Origin: Flavobacterium enshiense DK69
GTDB taxonomy: Bacteria > Bacteroidota > Bacteroidia > Flavobacteriales > Flavobacteriaceae
Length of the DNA: 64,000 nucleotides
Assembly: GCF_000498495.1 (NCBI RefSeq)
Contig: NZ_AVCS01000021.1
Span: 21,108 to 85,107, forward strand
Direction of reading: 5' to 3'
Part shown: piece after piece, positions 17,673 to 26,831 of the stretch
Numbering within the stretch: position 1 is the first letter of the stretch
Layout: each line of letters opens with the position of its first letter
The notes under the pieces: generated by a model
What the model was told of the DNA's origin: nothing
The model's input: the letters and a program-made list of their open reading frames with translations, nothing else
The model's database searches: none
Made by a program: the position numbers and the translations under genes

Positions 17673-19775
17673 CTAACTAATGTAATTCCAAATCGATTTC
17701 TTCTTACCCAGCTCAATAAAAACTTTTCGCAATGTCTGATGTTCCGGTTTTTCCATTGCAGCGTCATCTTTTAAAAGCTTTATGGCGTGGTGACGGGCAA
17801 GCATTAAAACATCCTTATCTTTTACCAGATCGGCTATCTGTAAGTTTAAGACACCGCTCTGTTGTTTTCCCATTATATCTCCGGGTCCGCGAAGTTTTAA
17901 ATCGACTTCCGCAATTTCAAAACCGTCATTTGTTGCACACATGGTTTCGATTCGGGTTTTGGTATCGTTGCTCAATTTATGTCCGCTCATTAAGATGCAA
18001 TAACTCTGCTCGGCGCCACGTCCTACTCTTCCACGTAACTGATGTAATTGTGATAAACCGAAACGTTCTGCACTCTCAATAATCATCACGCTGGCATTGG
18101 GAACGTTAACGCCGACTTCAATAACCGTCGTCGCAACCATTATATTGGTTTTTCCTTCGGCAAAGCGTTTCATCTCGGCATCTTTTTCGGAAGGTTTCAT
18201 TTGTCCGTGTACAATAGAAACGGAATATTGCGGTAACGGGAAATCCCTTGTGATTCCGTTATAACCATCCATTAAATCTTTATAATCCATTTTCTCCGAT
18301 TCTTGGATTAGCGGATACACAATATAAATCTGTCTTCCCTTTGCAATTTCGTCTCTCAGGAATTTCCATACTTTCAGTCGGTTATTGTCATAACGATGTA
18401 CGGTTTGGATTGGCTTTCTGCCTGGAGGTAATTCGTCAATAACGGAAACATCCAAATCACCATACAAACTCATCGCTAAAGTACGCGGAATAGGAGTGGC
18501 GGTCATTACCAGAACGTGTGGAGGAACTTCATTTTTTTTCCACAACTTACTGCGCTGCTCCACGCCAAAACGATGCTGCTCATCAATAATTGCCAGACCA
18601 AGATTTTTGAATTGCACCTTGTCTTCCAGCAAAGCATGTGTACCGATTATGATGTGCAGACTGCCGTTTTCAAGTTCTTCATGGATGATTTTTCTATCTG
18701 AAGTTTTAGTTGAACCGGTTAATAGTTTTATGTTGAGGTTTAGTTCTTTGGCTAATTCTGTTATACCAACAAAATGCTGTGAGGCAAGAATTTCCGTGGG
18801 CGCCATTAGACAAGCCTGAAAACCGTTATCGATAGCTAAAAGCATGCTCATCAATCCGACGATGGTTTTTCCGGAACCAACATCACCCTGAAGTAATCGG
18901 TTCATTTGCGCATTGCTGCCTAAATCATTTCGGATTTCTTTCAGTACTTTTTTCTGGGCATTGGTTAAATCAAACGGAAGATGACTGTTGTAGAATGTCG
19001 TAAAATAATCGCCTACTTTCTCAAACGGATGGCCTTTGATTTTATGTTTACGGATGAGGTTCTTGGTAATCAGTTGCAGCTGAATGAAAAACAATTCTTC
19101 AAATTTTAAGCGGAATTGCGCTTTGGCCAAAAGCTCCTGACTTTTCGGAAAATGAATGTTGAACAAGGCAGCGTTCTTCGGAATCAGTTTTAATTCTTCG
19201 AGTAAATAAGTCGGCAGGGTTTCAGTGAATAATGAATGTGTTTCAATAAACAACTGCTGCATCATTTTATTAATGACTTTGTTCGAAATACCTTTATTGG
19301 CTAATTTTTCCGTACTCGGATAAACAGGTTGCATGGCCGATCGTAAACTCGCTTTGTGTTCTTCAACTAATTCCATTTCCGGATGTGCCATGTTGAACAA
19401 TCCGTTAAAGGAAGTCGTTTTCCCGAAAATCACGTAAGGTGTGTTTATTTTCAGGCTTTCGCGTATCCATTTTTGCCCTTGGAACCAAACCAGTTCCATT
19501 TCGCCTGTATCATCAACAAAAGTGGCTACCAGACGTTTTCCTTTTTTCTGCTCGACAGTTTTGATATGAATCACTTTACCGACGATCTGAACCTCTGAAT
19601 TGCTGTTTTGCAGTTCGTTGATTTTGTAATACCGCGTACGGTCGATGTAACGGTTCGGATAAAGATTGATTAAATCGCCGTATCGATGAATGTTCAGTTC
19701 CTTACGCAACAAATCCCCACGCTGAGGACCAACGCCTTTCAGATATTCAATGGGAGTGTCAAGTAAGTTATTCAT
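17673..19775 (-). CDS. recG: ATP-dependent DNA helicase RecG
   Basis: This 700-residue protein has normal RecG length. The N-terminal wedge/OB domain contains EYLKGVGPQRGDLLRKELNI and LYPNRYIDRTRYY. The helicase core shows Walker A LLQGDVGSGKT, the DEQH box AIIDEQHRFGVEQR, TATPIPRTLAMSLYGDLDVS and motif VI HQLRGRVGRGAEQSYC. RecG reverses stalled replication forks and migrates branched DNA. The start has no competitor. Next on the same strand, 53 bases upstream, is the Dph6-like gene. Confidence 0.97.
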   Translation of the reverse strand: MNNLLDTPIEYLKGVGPQRGDLLRKELNIHRYGDLINLYPNRYIDRTRYYKINELQNSNSEVQIVGKVIHIKTVEQKKGKRLVATFVDDTGEMELVWFQGQKWIRESLKINTPYVIFGKTTSFNGLFNMAHPEMELVEEHKASLRSAMQPVYPSTEKLANKGISNKVINKMMQQLFIETHSLFTETLPTYLLEELKLIPKNAALFNIHFPKSQELLAKAQFRLKFEELFFIQLQLITKNLIRKHKIKGHPFEKVGDYFTTFYNSHLPFDLTNAQKKVLKEIRNDLGSNAQMNRLLQGDVGSGKTIVGLMSMLLAIDNGFQACLMAPTEILASQHFVGITELAKELNLNIKLLTGSTKTSDRKIIHEELENGSLHIIIGTHALLEDKVQFKNLGLAIIDEQHRFGVEQRSKLWKKNEVPPHVLVMTATPIPRTLAMSLYGDLDVSVIDELPPGRKPIQTVHRYDNNRLKVWKFLRDEIAKGRQIYIVYPLIQESEKMDYKDLMDGYNGITRDFPLPQYSVSIVHGQMKPSEKDAEMKRFAEGKTNIMVATTVIEVGVNVPNASVMIIESAERFGLSQLHQLRGRVGRGAEQSYCILMSGHKLSNDTKTRIETMCATNDGFEIAEVDLKLRGPGDIMGKQQSGVLNLQIADLVKDKDVLMLARHHAIKLLKDDAAMEKPEHQTLRKVFIELGKKKSIWNYIS

Positions 19776-19828
19776 TTTGGCTTGTAAAAAGTAAAGCGAA
19801 TATAAAACTTAATTTTTCAAATGAAAAG

Positions 19829-20584
19829 TTATTTCGGAATCAAATCACAATACCAAAATCCGTAATCAAAAGCGCTGTCATCTGTATCACAAGCGGTATT
19901 GGATGATTCTTTTTTAGGTTTCTCGTATTTACGATACACAATTTCTCCGATTTCAAAATCGATTGGTTTGGAGAAAATCGGCCCGTCAAAAGTAAACGTG
20001 TGGAATTCTCCGTTTTCTCCGCAAACATCAACATCATCAGGTAAATCGGCTATGAATTGCTCATCGATAACTCTTCCAACAAAACTTTTATCTAGATTTC
20101 GTTCGTTTACACAGGTTACTATTGTTTTGAAGCCCAAATCCAGAAATTCATGGATCAGTTCTCTCGTGTCAATTTTCCATAGCGGAAAAACGCCTTCCAA
20201 TTGCATTTCGGCTAATTTATCTTCTCGGTATTTTCGTAAATCTTCCAGGAAAATGTCGCCAAAAACAGAAAGGGTAACACCTTTTTCTTTGAAATGATTC
20301 AGCGTCTGTCTCATAACATCTTCATAAACTTCCATGGTAGGCATTTCGGGAATTTCCATTTTATAAAGCGGTAATCCGATGCTTTCGGCTTGTTGTTCCA
20401 AAAGTTCAGCGCGAACACCATGCATGGAAATCCGATTGTATTGTTTGTTTACGCTTGTTAGAAGCGAAACGATTTCCATATCGGGATTCTGAAGGATTTT
20501 ATATAAGGCCAGAGCCGAATCTTTTCCGCTGCTCCAGTTAAAAAGGGCTTTCTTTTTCAAATCTTGTAATTTGGAAGTAAACAT
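19829..20584 (-). CDS. Diphthine--ammonia ligase-like PP-loop ATPase
   Basis: This 251-residue protein has the PP-loop motif FNWSSGKDSALAL near the N terminus and family blocks ISMHGVRAELLEQQAESIGL, FGDIFLEDLRKYRE and GENGEFHTF. The family uses ATP to adenylate and amidate a carboxylate; in eukaryotes Dph6 completes diphthamide on EF-2. Bacteria do not make diphthamide, so the physiological substrate here is unknown. The start codon lies only 21 bases from the ORF start of the divergent aminopeptidase, so the two share a short promoter region. Confidence 0.88.
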   Translation of the reverse strand: MFTSKLQDLKKKALFNWSSGKDSALALYKILQNPDMEIVSLLTSVNKQYNRISMHGVRAELLEQQAESIGLPLYKMEIPEMPTMEVYEDVMRQTLNHFKEKGVTLSVFGDIFLEDLRKYREDKLAEMQLEGVFPLWKIDTRELIHEFLDLGFKTIVTCVNERNLDKSFVGRVIDEQFIADLPDDVDVCGENGEFHTFTFDGPIFSKPIDFEIGEIVYRKYEKPKKESSNTACDTDDSAFDYGFWYCDLIPK

Positions 20585-20635
20585 ACAAAAAAGTCCGAAA
20601 TTCCTTTGTATTTTTGGGATTCTTATAAATTCACC

Positions 20636-22702
20636 ATGAAATATTTTTTACTGATTATCACTTCATTCGCTTTTGCACAGCAAACTAAAAAAGTCGATTT
20701 TATTTCGTTAAACGCCAATTTGAATCCAAATTCAATTGAAAAATCCATCAGTGGAAATATAGCTTATGATTTTGTAGTGAAATCAAAAACGGATACCATT
20801 AAAATTGATGCGATCCGAATGGAATTCAGTGATGTAAAAATCAATGGTAAATCAGTACAATTTAAAAACTCAGGAAAAGCATTAAATCTTTTCGAAGGTT
20901 ATAAGAAAGGAAAAAACAAACTGGAATTTTCTTATTCGGCAAAACCGAAGCAAACCATGTATTTTGTTGGTGATTTTTCAACGGGTTCCGGACAAATTTG
21001 GACGCAGGGACAAGGGAAATATACGTCACATTGGTTGCCTAGTTTTGACGACGTAAACGAAAAAGTGATTTTTAATATCTCGACGCAGTTCAGAAATGAT
21101 TTTACCGTTTTATCGAACGGTGTTTTAAAAAACACCAGCATGAATTCAAAGGGAAATTTGAAAACCTGGAATTATCAGATGCAAAAACCTATGAGTTCTT
21201 ATTTGGTAATGTTGGCCATTGGGAAGTTTGTAAAGAAAACGGAAACTTCAAAATCAGGAACACCATTGGAATTTTATCTGAGAGAAGAAGACAAAGATAA
21301 ATTCTCAACAACCTATAAATTTTCAAAAGAGATTTTTGATTTTTTTGAAAAAGAAATAGGGGTGAAGTATCCTTGGGAAGTATACCGCCAGGTTCCTGTT
21401 ATGGATTTTTTATATGCCGGAATGGAAAACACAACTTCAACGATTTTTGCACAGGATTTTGTAGTGGATGAAATTGGGTTTAATGACCGAACTTACATGA
21501 ATGTAAATGCGCACGAACTAGCCCATCAGTGGTTTGGCGACATGGTTACGGCCCAAACGGGAAAACACCATTGGCTGCAGGAAGGTTTTGCAACCTATTA
21601 TGCATTATTGGCCGAAAAGGAACTCTTTGGCGAAGACCATTTTAACTTCGAATTGTACCAGACGGCAGAAACATTGCAAAGAGCTGCGAAAACGGATACG
21701 ATTCCGCTACTAAATGAAAAAGCAAGTTCGCTTACGTTTTATCAGAAAGGAGCTTGGGCGCTGCATAATCTGAGAGAACAAGTTGGTGATAAAAATTTCA
21801 AAAAGGCTGTCAAACGATATTTAAAGAAATACAGATTCGAAAATGTGAATACGGATAATTTTTTGGCTGAGATTAATAAAGTTTCCAAATACGATGCCAA
21901 TCTCTTTAGGAAAAACTGGTTGCAAGCATCCGGATTTCAGGTGAATGAAGCATTGGCTATTCTGAAGAAAAACAAATTCATGTCGGATTATCTTAATTTG
22001 GTAGAGCAGTCGGAAGTACCTTTTTCAGAAAAGAAAGCCCGTTTTGAAGCCATTTTAAATTCTGATGCTTTTTATCCTATGAAAGAGGAAGTTGTTTATC
22101 AGATGACAGAAGTTCCTTTTGAGGAGAAAAAAGACTTGTTGCTAATAGCTATGAAATCGGATAATAGTAAAATCAGACAAGCTATTGCTGTTACGATGAA
22201 ACAAATTCCGCTTGATTTCAAATCAGAATACATGACCCTACTGAATGATCATTCTTATTTTACAAGGGAAGTAGCTTTTAAAAATGTAATGGCACAATTT
22301 CCAGAAGATCGGTTTTCTGTATTAGAACAAACGAAAGACTGGGGTGGCTTCAGTGATAAGAATTTACGAATTGCCTGGTTGACATTGGCTTTGGCTACAC
22401 CGGACTATCAAGAAGAGAACAAGGTGAAGTTTTATGATGAATTACTAAGATATACTACACCGAATTTTGAAGCCAACACAAGACAAAACGCCATTGTGAA
22501 TTTATTATTTCTTAATAAAGCCGATAAAAACGTATTGCCTAATCTGGTAAACGGATTAACCCATCCTAAATGGCAGTTTACTAAGTTTTGCCGCGAAAAA
22601 ATCAGGGAAATGCTGAAACAGGATACATTCAGAAAGTATTTCCAGGAGTTGTTGCCTACATTGCCTGAAAACGAAAAAACACAACTGCAACGATTATTTT
22701 AG
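20636..22702 (+). CDS. M1 family zinc aminopeptidase, secreted
   Basis: The 688-residue product starts at the ATG at 20636 (MKYFLLIITSFAFAQ, a short signal peptide). The in-frame upstream start at 20606 overlaps a TATTTTTG -7 box at 20609-20616 and is rejected. The M1 N-terminal saddle domain is followed by the exopeptidase motif YAGMENTTS and the zinc site HELAHQWFGD with the third ligand Glu in WLQEGFATYYA. A HEAT-like C-terminal region follows. It should remove N-terminal residues from peptides in the periplasm or at the outer surface. Confidence 0.95.
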   Translation: MKYFLLIITSFAFAQQTKKVDFISLNANLNPNSIEKSISGNIAYDFVVKSKTDTIKIDAIRMEFSDVKINGKSVQFKNSGKALNLFEGYKKGKNKLEFSYSAKPKQTMYFVGDFSTGSGQIWTQGQGKYTSHWLPSFDDVNEKVIFNISTQFRNDFTVLSNGVLKNTSMNSKGNLKTWNYQMQKPMSSYLVMLAIGKFVKKTETSKSGTPLEFYLREEDKDKFSTTYKFSKEIFDFFEKEIGVKYPWEVYRQVPVMDFLYAGMENTTSTIFAQDFVVDEIGFNDRTYMNVNAHELAHQWFGDMVTAQTGKHHWLQEGFATYYALLAEKELFGEDHFNFELYQTAETLQRAAKTDTIPLLNEKASSLTFYQKGAWALHNLREQVGDKNFKKAVKRYLKKYRFENVNTDNFLAEINKVSKYDANLFRKNWLQASGFQVNEALAILKKNKFMSDYLNLVEQSEVPFSEKKARFEAILNSDAFYPMKEEVVYQMTEVPFEEKKDLLLIAMKSDNSKIRQAIAVTMKQIPLDFKSEYMTLLNDHSYFTREVAFKNVMAQFPEDRFSVLEQTKDWGGFSDKNLRIAWLTLALATPDYQEENKVKFYDELLRYTTPNFEANTRQNAIVNLLFLNKADKNVLPNLVNGLTHPKWQFTKFCREKIREMLKQDTFRKYFQELLPTLPENEKTQLQRLF

Positions 22703-22764
22703 TTTTTTTTAACAAATTTATCAGGATAAAATCCTACATTTATAAAAATGTAAAAAGATAATAT

Positions 22765-23262
22765 ATGAAAAAACACTTAAAGTATTTTGCCGTTTTACTA
22801 ATTACTGTTTTTGCAGTAAGCTGTGATTCTAACGATGACAATTCAAGAAATGACAATTCAAGCAATGATAGTAGCGAATATATTTCATATAAGATAGATG
22901 GTGGAGAAACCGTTTTTGCAAATGACATATCATGGGCAGGCCCAATTCCAATTAACGAAGGAGGATTAGGAACTGAATTATGGGTCGTAGGTAATCTCGC
23001 AAATGGAGGAATCATTAAAATAAGTGGAGACGTATGCGCTCCAGGAGTTTATACAACAGCCACACATCATTTCGGTATTGACGGTCCGTTTGGAGGTGTA
23101 TATGCTGTTGGCGGAGATACGCCAGCAAACACAATGTCCTTTAATTTAACCAATCATGGTAATTTAGGAGAATATATCGACATGACTTTTAGCGGTACAT
23201 ATACCAATCAAACAGGAACGCATACCTTAAATGGTACTGTTCATGTTATAAGAAATCATTAA
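22765..23262 (+). CDS. Hypothetical lipoprotein
   Basis: This 165-residue protein has a lipoprotein signal peptide ending AVSCDSND and an Asn/Asp/Ser-rich linker (DDNSRNDNSSNDSS) typical of surface-exposed Bacteroidota lipoproteins. A Gly/Thr-rich, probably all-beta domain follows, with YKIDGGETVFAND and a C-terminal DMTFSGTYTNQTGTHTLNGT. I do not recognise a named family. It is followed by a strong terminator and is probably monocistronic. Confidence 0.8.
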   Translation: MKKHLKYFAVLLITVFAVSCDSNDDNSRNDNSSNDSSEYISYKIDGGETVFANDISWAGPIPINEGGLGTELWVVGNLANGGIIKISGDVCAPGVYTTATHHFGIDGPFGGVYAVGGDTPANTMSFNLTNHGNLGEYIDMTFSGTYTNQTGTHTLNGTVHVIRNH

Positions 23263-23264
23263 TG

Positions 23265-23295
23265 AAAAAGCCCCGAATTTTTTGGGGCTTTTTTT
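23265..23295 (+). terminator. Rho-independent terminator
   Basis: AAAAAGCCCC and GGGGCTTTTT form a long stem starting three bases after the lipoprotein stop codon. Confidence 0.85.
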
Positions 23296-23360
23296 ATTTA
23301 TATACTTCTATTTATATACTTTGGTTATCTTTCAGATGAATGGTAATACAAAAAACAAAA

Positions 23361-23437
23361 AAACTCCAAAACTAATTCTGGGATTACGACCAACTTTGCT
23401 TGAAAACGAAAAAGTGCAGCTACAAAAATTATTGTAA
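23361..23437 (+). pseudogene. Possible remnant of an M1-peptidase 3' end
   Basis: Within the 389-base gap 23263-23651, one frame reads PTLLENEKVQLQKLL and then stop. The last residues of the aminopeptidase at 20636 read PTLPENEKTQLQRLF and then stop. The match includes the stop position, and several codons differ only at the third base, which suggests an old duplicated fragment. The motif also resembles the start of RimJ-type acetyltransferases, an alternative I cannot exclude. The frame has no start and no intact upstream part. The rest of the gap is A/T-rich, without another supportable gene. Confidence 0.4.
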
Positions 23438-23621
23438 GAATTGTACGCAACCAATTTCTTGTGAATGCATCTTTTTAATAGAGAAAATTAATTAATGAAA
23501 ATTGTTTTTTGAAAGTCCAAGTAAGTATTGGAAGATTTTGAGATTGTATTCAGACGAAAAACGAAGCATACCGATGAACCGTATAAGTGTTATAATGTAA
23601 TTATAAAAGGTTATTTATAAT

Positions 23622-23650
23622 AAAAAAGCCCCGATAATCAGGGCTCTTAG
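23622..23650 (-). terminator. Rho-independent terminator
   Basis: On the minus strand AGCCC...GGGCT forms a stem with a short loop followed by TTTTTT. It touches the stop codon of the gene at 23652. Confidence 0.7.
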
Positions 23651-23651
23651 T

Positions 23652-24170
23652 TTATCCTAGAATTTCTGTGATTTCATTTTTTATGAAAGACAGCGCTAAA
23701 ACGGTAGGGGATTGCTTTTCCAATAAATCCGTTAAGAGTTTTTCGCGCAATTTGTCCGCATTTTCAACTTGTAAAGTTGTTTTTCGGATGGTTTGAATAA
23801 TGGTGTTTTTTGCTGTAAGGATAATGTTCCAGCACTCGTCTGAAATATAAACCTGTTGTGTTAAATTATGTTCAAATTCCTGTTCGATATGATGAATCAA
23901 TAAAGACTCATAATCATTCTTATCGATAGAAAGAGGAGCAACACGAACCAACAGTTTTCCGGGGTTAATACGCTCTAAAAATAAAGCCATGCGCTCATAA
24001 GCCTGTAAACGTAAGGGTAAAGCCGTTTTTTGGGATTCTTTGTGTAAAAGGAAACGTCTTCTGCCTTCTTCGTTTTTTAAATAAGAATTAAAAATGTAAT
24101 AAGCTACACCTCCTGTTACAATTGAGGGAAGTGTGTAAGCTGCGATATCAATTATTTTAGAATAATCCAT
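23652..24170 (-). CDS. Conserved hypothetical protein with N-terminal membrane anchor
   Basis: This 172-residue protein has one hydrophobic segment near the N terminus (about 8-30, ending VTGGVAYYIFNSYL). A basic, helical cytoplasmic part follows with TALPLRLQAYERMALFLERI and HHIEQEFEHNLTQQVYISDE. It resembles a Flavobacteriia-specific family I recall as DUF7935; function unknown. The gene is divergent from the paralogue pair at 24270. Confidence 0.75.
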   Translation of the reverse strand: MDYSKIIDIAAYTLPSIVTGGVAYYIFNSYLKNEEGRRRFLLHKESQKTALPLRLQAYERMALFLERINPGKLLVRVAPLSIDKNDYESLLIHHIEQEFEHNLTQQVYISDECWNIILTAKNTIIQTIRKTTLQVENADKLREKLLTDLLEKQSPTVLALSFIKNEITEILG

Positions 24171-24269
24171 TTTTTGGGTTTAATTTTTTGCAAAAGTATA
24201 AGATTAACGGAATTCAGGATATATCCTTGCAATCTTTTTCGTTAATTTTGTTAATAACAAGGTAAAAAT

Positions 24270-25442
24270 ATGAAAAAGTTATTACTGGTCTTTATGTTTT
24301 TTATGCATTTAGGGGTTTTTTCACAAAACGTTGAAATTGTTGTTGCCTTAAAAGACTATGAAACCAATCTTCCGATCGAAGATGCTTCTATTACGGTACT
24401 TAACACCAATCAGGGACTGGTAAGTAATAAAGACGGTATTTTTAAAATTTCCTTGGATAAACCTTCAAAGATCCAGATTTCACATGCATCCTATAAAACG
24501 ATTGTGGTTAATTCGGCTTCATTGAAATTGAAGGAAAATATAATTTATATGGATCGGAATACTAAAACTTTGGAAGAAGTTATCATAACCACAAAACATC
24601 CTCAGGAAATTTTAAAGAAATTGATCGAAAATTCCTCTGATAAACTAACGATTCCAGTAAATCTTAAAGTTTATGTCCGTGAATTCTTTAAGAAAAATGA
24701 TAAGTATACATCATTTAACGACGGACTTTTAAATTTTTACATTCAAGGAAGGCCTACTAACGTAAAGACCGATATACTGGTGGAACAAAATCGTTTTTAT
24801 GGGTTAATTAATGATGAAATTGATGAAAGTACATTAGGATACAATTTAAACGATATAATCGGTAACTACTATGAATTCAAATACCTTGAAAAAGTAGTGG
24901 AGGCTTATTCGAAGAAAAAATACGATTACGAAATAAAAACATTTCCAAATAATCAGGATTATTACATAATGAATATCAGGCCGTTGCCAAATATTGAAGG
25001 TTATTTCCCTGATTTCTATATAGTTTACGATTATAAAAAGAGCATCATAATCGAAATCAATTCCTCAGTACTAACGGAACGTTATGAGTTTAAAGGGGTA
25101 ACCGATTTTTTAGTGATTAAAGGAAAAATTTTTAATTCGGTTTTTAATGCTACCTATAAATATGACGGAAATAAGTATTACCTAGCCAGTTCAAAAGAAG
25201 AGATAGGTTTCAAGACAACCAATAAGAAAAAAGAAGAAGAACGCATTGAGGTGAAGAATTATCTGGTCACGACAAACTTCAGTACGAAACCGGTTCCTTA
25301 TGATAAAAGTGATGTCTACAAAGAGAAATCGTTATTCAATAAACGAAATACCATACTAACCAATTACTGGGAATTCGATTCAGGGTTGACTCCGACGGAA
25401 GAAGAAAAACAGATAATTGAAAGTCTGGCTTCTAAATTATAA
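24270..25442 (+). CDS. Secreted protein with carboxypeptidase-like regulatory domain
   Basis: This 390-residue protein has a signal peptide (MKKLLLVFMFFMHLGVFSQ). A CarboxypepD_reg-like beta-sandwich covers about 20-105 (VEIVVALKDYETNLPIEDAS, NTNQGLVSNKDGIFKIS, ISHASYKT). This domain is typical of Bacteroidota envelope proteins and TonB-receptor N termini. The remaining ~285 residues carry no domain I recognise and end in YWEFDSGLTPTEEEKQIIES. There is no T9SS sorting domain, so it is probably periplasmic or associated with the outer membrane. A TAATTTTG -7 box at 24243 precedes it. A paralogue follows 90 bases downstream. Confidence 0.85.
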   Translation: MKKLLLVFMFFMHLGVFSQNVEIVVALKDYETNLPIEDASITVLNTNQGLVSNKDGIFKISLDKPSKIQISHASYKTIVVNSASLKLKENIIYMDRNTKTLEEVIITTKHPQEILKKLIENSSDKLTIPVNLKVYVREFFKKNDKYTSFNDGLLNFYIQGRPTNVKTDILVEQNRFYGLINDEIDESTLGYNLNDIIGNYYEFKYLEKVVEAYSKKKYDYEIKTFPNNQDYYIMNIRPLPNIEGYFPDFYIVYDYKKSIIIEINSSVLTERYEFKGVTDFLVIKGKIFNSVFNATYKYDGNKYYLASSKEEIGFKTTNKKKEEERIEVKNYLVTTNFSTKPVPYDKSDVYKEKSLFNKRNTILTNYWEFDSGLTPTEEEKQIIESLASKL

Positions 25443-25532
25443 CTCAAATAATTAAAAATTAACAACTTTTTATAATAATTTTCTTTTGTTCTGTTAAAAA
25501 AATATATTTCTTTGTAAGAAATTAATTATTTT

Positions 25533-26711
25533 ATGAAACAGACAATAATCTTATTTTTAGTTAGTCTTTGGACAATCAAAACTTTATCTCAGGAAAAGAA
25601 AATTACAGTTATCCTTAAAAATGAAATAACAAAAGAAGTAGTTTCAGGGGCTTCTGTTAGCGTTGTAAATTCAAACCAAGGTGCTGTCAGCAATGAAGAA
25701 GGTGTTTTTCGTCTTTCCATAGATGCTCCTTCCGAAATAGTAATTACTCATTTAACCTATAAAACAAAAGTAATACCGTCTTCAGATTTAAAACAGGCTG
25801 AAACAATTGTCTTTCTTGAGGAAAACGATACCAAACTTGAGGAAATGATTATTTCCAAAACACCAATTTACCAGGTTCTTTCAGCATTGGTTGAAAATTC
25901 TGCTAAACGATTGACAATGCCTATCCATCTAAGTACTTATTGCCGTGAATTTGTGAAGAACTACGGAAACTATTCCCGATTTTCAGATGGTTTGGTGGAC
26001 TTACATATTAAAGGAAAAGCAAAAAAAGTAGATATTGATGCTGTTGCACTTCAAAACAGATCTTATGGACTTAATGAAAAAGATCCTGCTTCAGAGCATT
26101 TAATAGGATTCAAGTTGGATAGGATTATTGAAAAGACCTATGAGTTTAGTGTGCTAAAAACGTTTTGCACAAAAAAAAGCCAGAAAGATTATGATTTTGA
26201 AATTAAGAGCAATCCTTCTGATGATAATGTTTATTTCATATATATAACTCCGAAGAAGGAAGCCGAAAAATTACTTTACGAAGCTAAAGTGGCTTATAAC
26301 CGTTCACAAAAACTGATTTTATCAGTAGATATGAAAATAGCCGATTCCCATCTTCAATACTCAAAAGAAATGAATTTTATATTAATGAGAGCTTTGTTTA
26401 AGAAGGATGATTTTAAGGCTACTTTTAAATTTGAAAATGACAAATATTTCCTTGCCAATACTTTTGCTGATGTTCATTTTAAAGCTTGGAATAAAAGAGG
26501 AATGGATTATGATCTGGAAGCCAAGAATGCTTTTGTGGTTAAAAATTATGCTGATGAAAATTTTAGTTATGATAAAGAAGAGATCATGGATAATTCGGTA
26601 CTTGCGCGTAATAAAAACAATATTAAATCCCAATACTGGGAATTTGATTCGGGTCTGACATTGACAATAGAGGAAGAGAAAATAGTCGAAAAATTGGCTT
26701 CCAAATCTTAA
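25533..26711 (+). CDS. Secreted protein with carboxypeptidase-like regulatory domain, paralogue
   Basis: This 392-residue tandem paralogue of the gene at 24270 has the same layout: a signal peptide (MKQTIILFLVSLWTIKTLSQ), then a CarboxypepD_reg-like domain (SVVNSNQGAVSNEEGVFRLS, ITHLTYKTKV). The conserved unknown region contains YCREFVKNYGNYSRFSDGLV, and the C-terminal signature is YWEFDSGLTLTIEEEKIVEK. The pair is well diverged, so the duplication is old. A terminator closes the unit. Confidence 0.85.
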   Translation: MKQTIILFLVSLWTIKTLSQEKKITVILKNEITKEVVSGASVSVVNSNQGAVSNEEGVFRLSIDAPSEIVITHLTYKTKVIPSSDLKQAETIVFLEENDTKLEEMIISKTPIYQVLSALVENSAKRLTMPIHLSTYCREFVKNYGNYSRFSDGLVDLHIKGKAKKVDIDAVALQNRSYGLNEKDPASEHLIGFKLDRIIEKTYEFSVLKTFCTKKSQKDYDFEIKSNPSDDNVYFIYITPKKEAEKLLYEAKVAYNRSQKLILSVDMKIADSHLQYSKEMNFILMRALFKKDDFKATFKFENDKYFLANTFADVHFKAWNKRGMDYDLEAKNAFVVKNYADENFSYDKEEIMDNSVLARNKNNIKSQYWEFDSGLTLTIEEEKIVEKLASKS

Positions 26712-26727
26712 AAAATGTAACGTTAAA

Positions 26728-26757
26728 AGGCATTCAAAACTTGAATGTCTTTTTTTT
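26728..26757 (+). terminator. Rho-independent terminator
   Basis: CATTCAA and TTGAATG form the stem, followed by a run of T. Its right arm also supplies the TTG of the next gene's promoter. Confidence 0.75.
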
Positions 26758-26770
26758 ATGGTTATTTTTG
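26741..26770 (+). promoter_or_regulatory. Bacteroidota-type promoter overlapping the terminator
   Basis: TTG at 26741-26743, a 19-base spacer and TATTTTTG at 26763-26770 match TTG-N19-TAnnTTTG. The ATG of the helicase gene is about 60 bases downstream. Confidence 0.6.
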
Positions 26771-26831
26771 TAGATTATAATTTCAATAACCAAGAAATCC
26801 AGTTATTTTGAAAGTCAGTGATTCAAATAAA

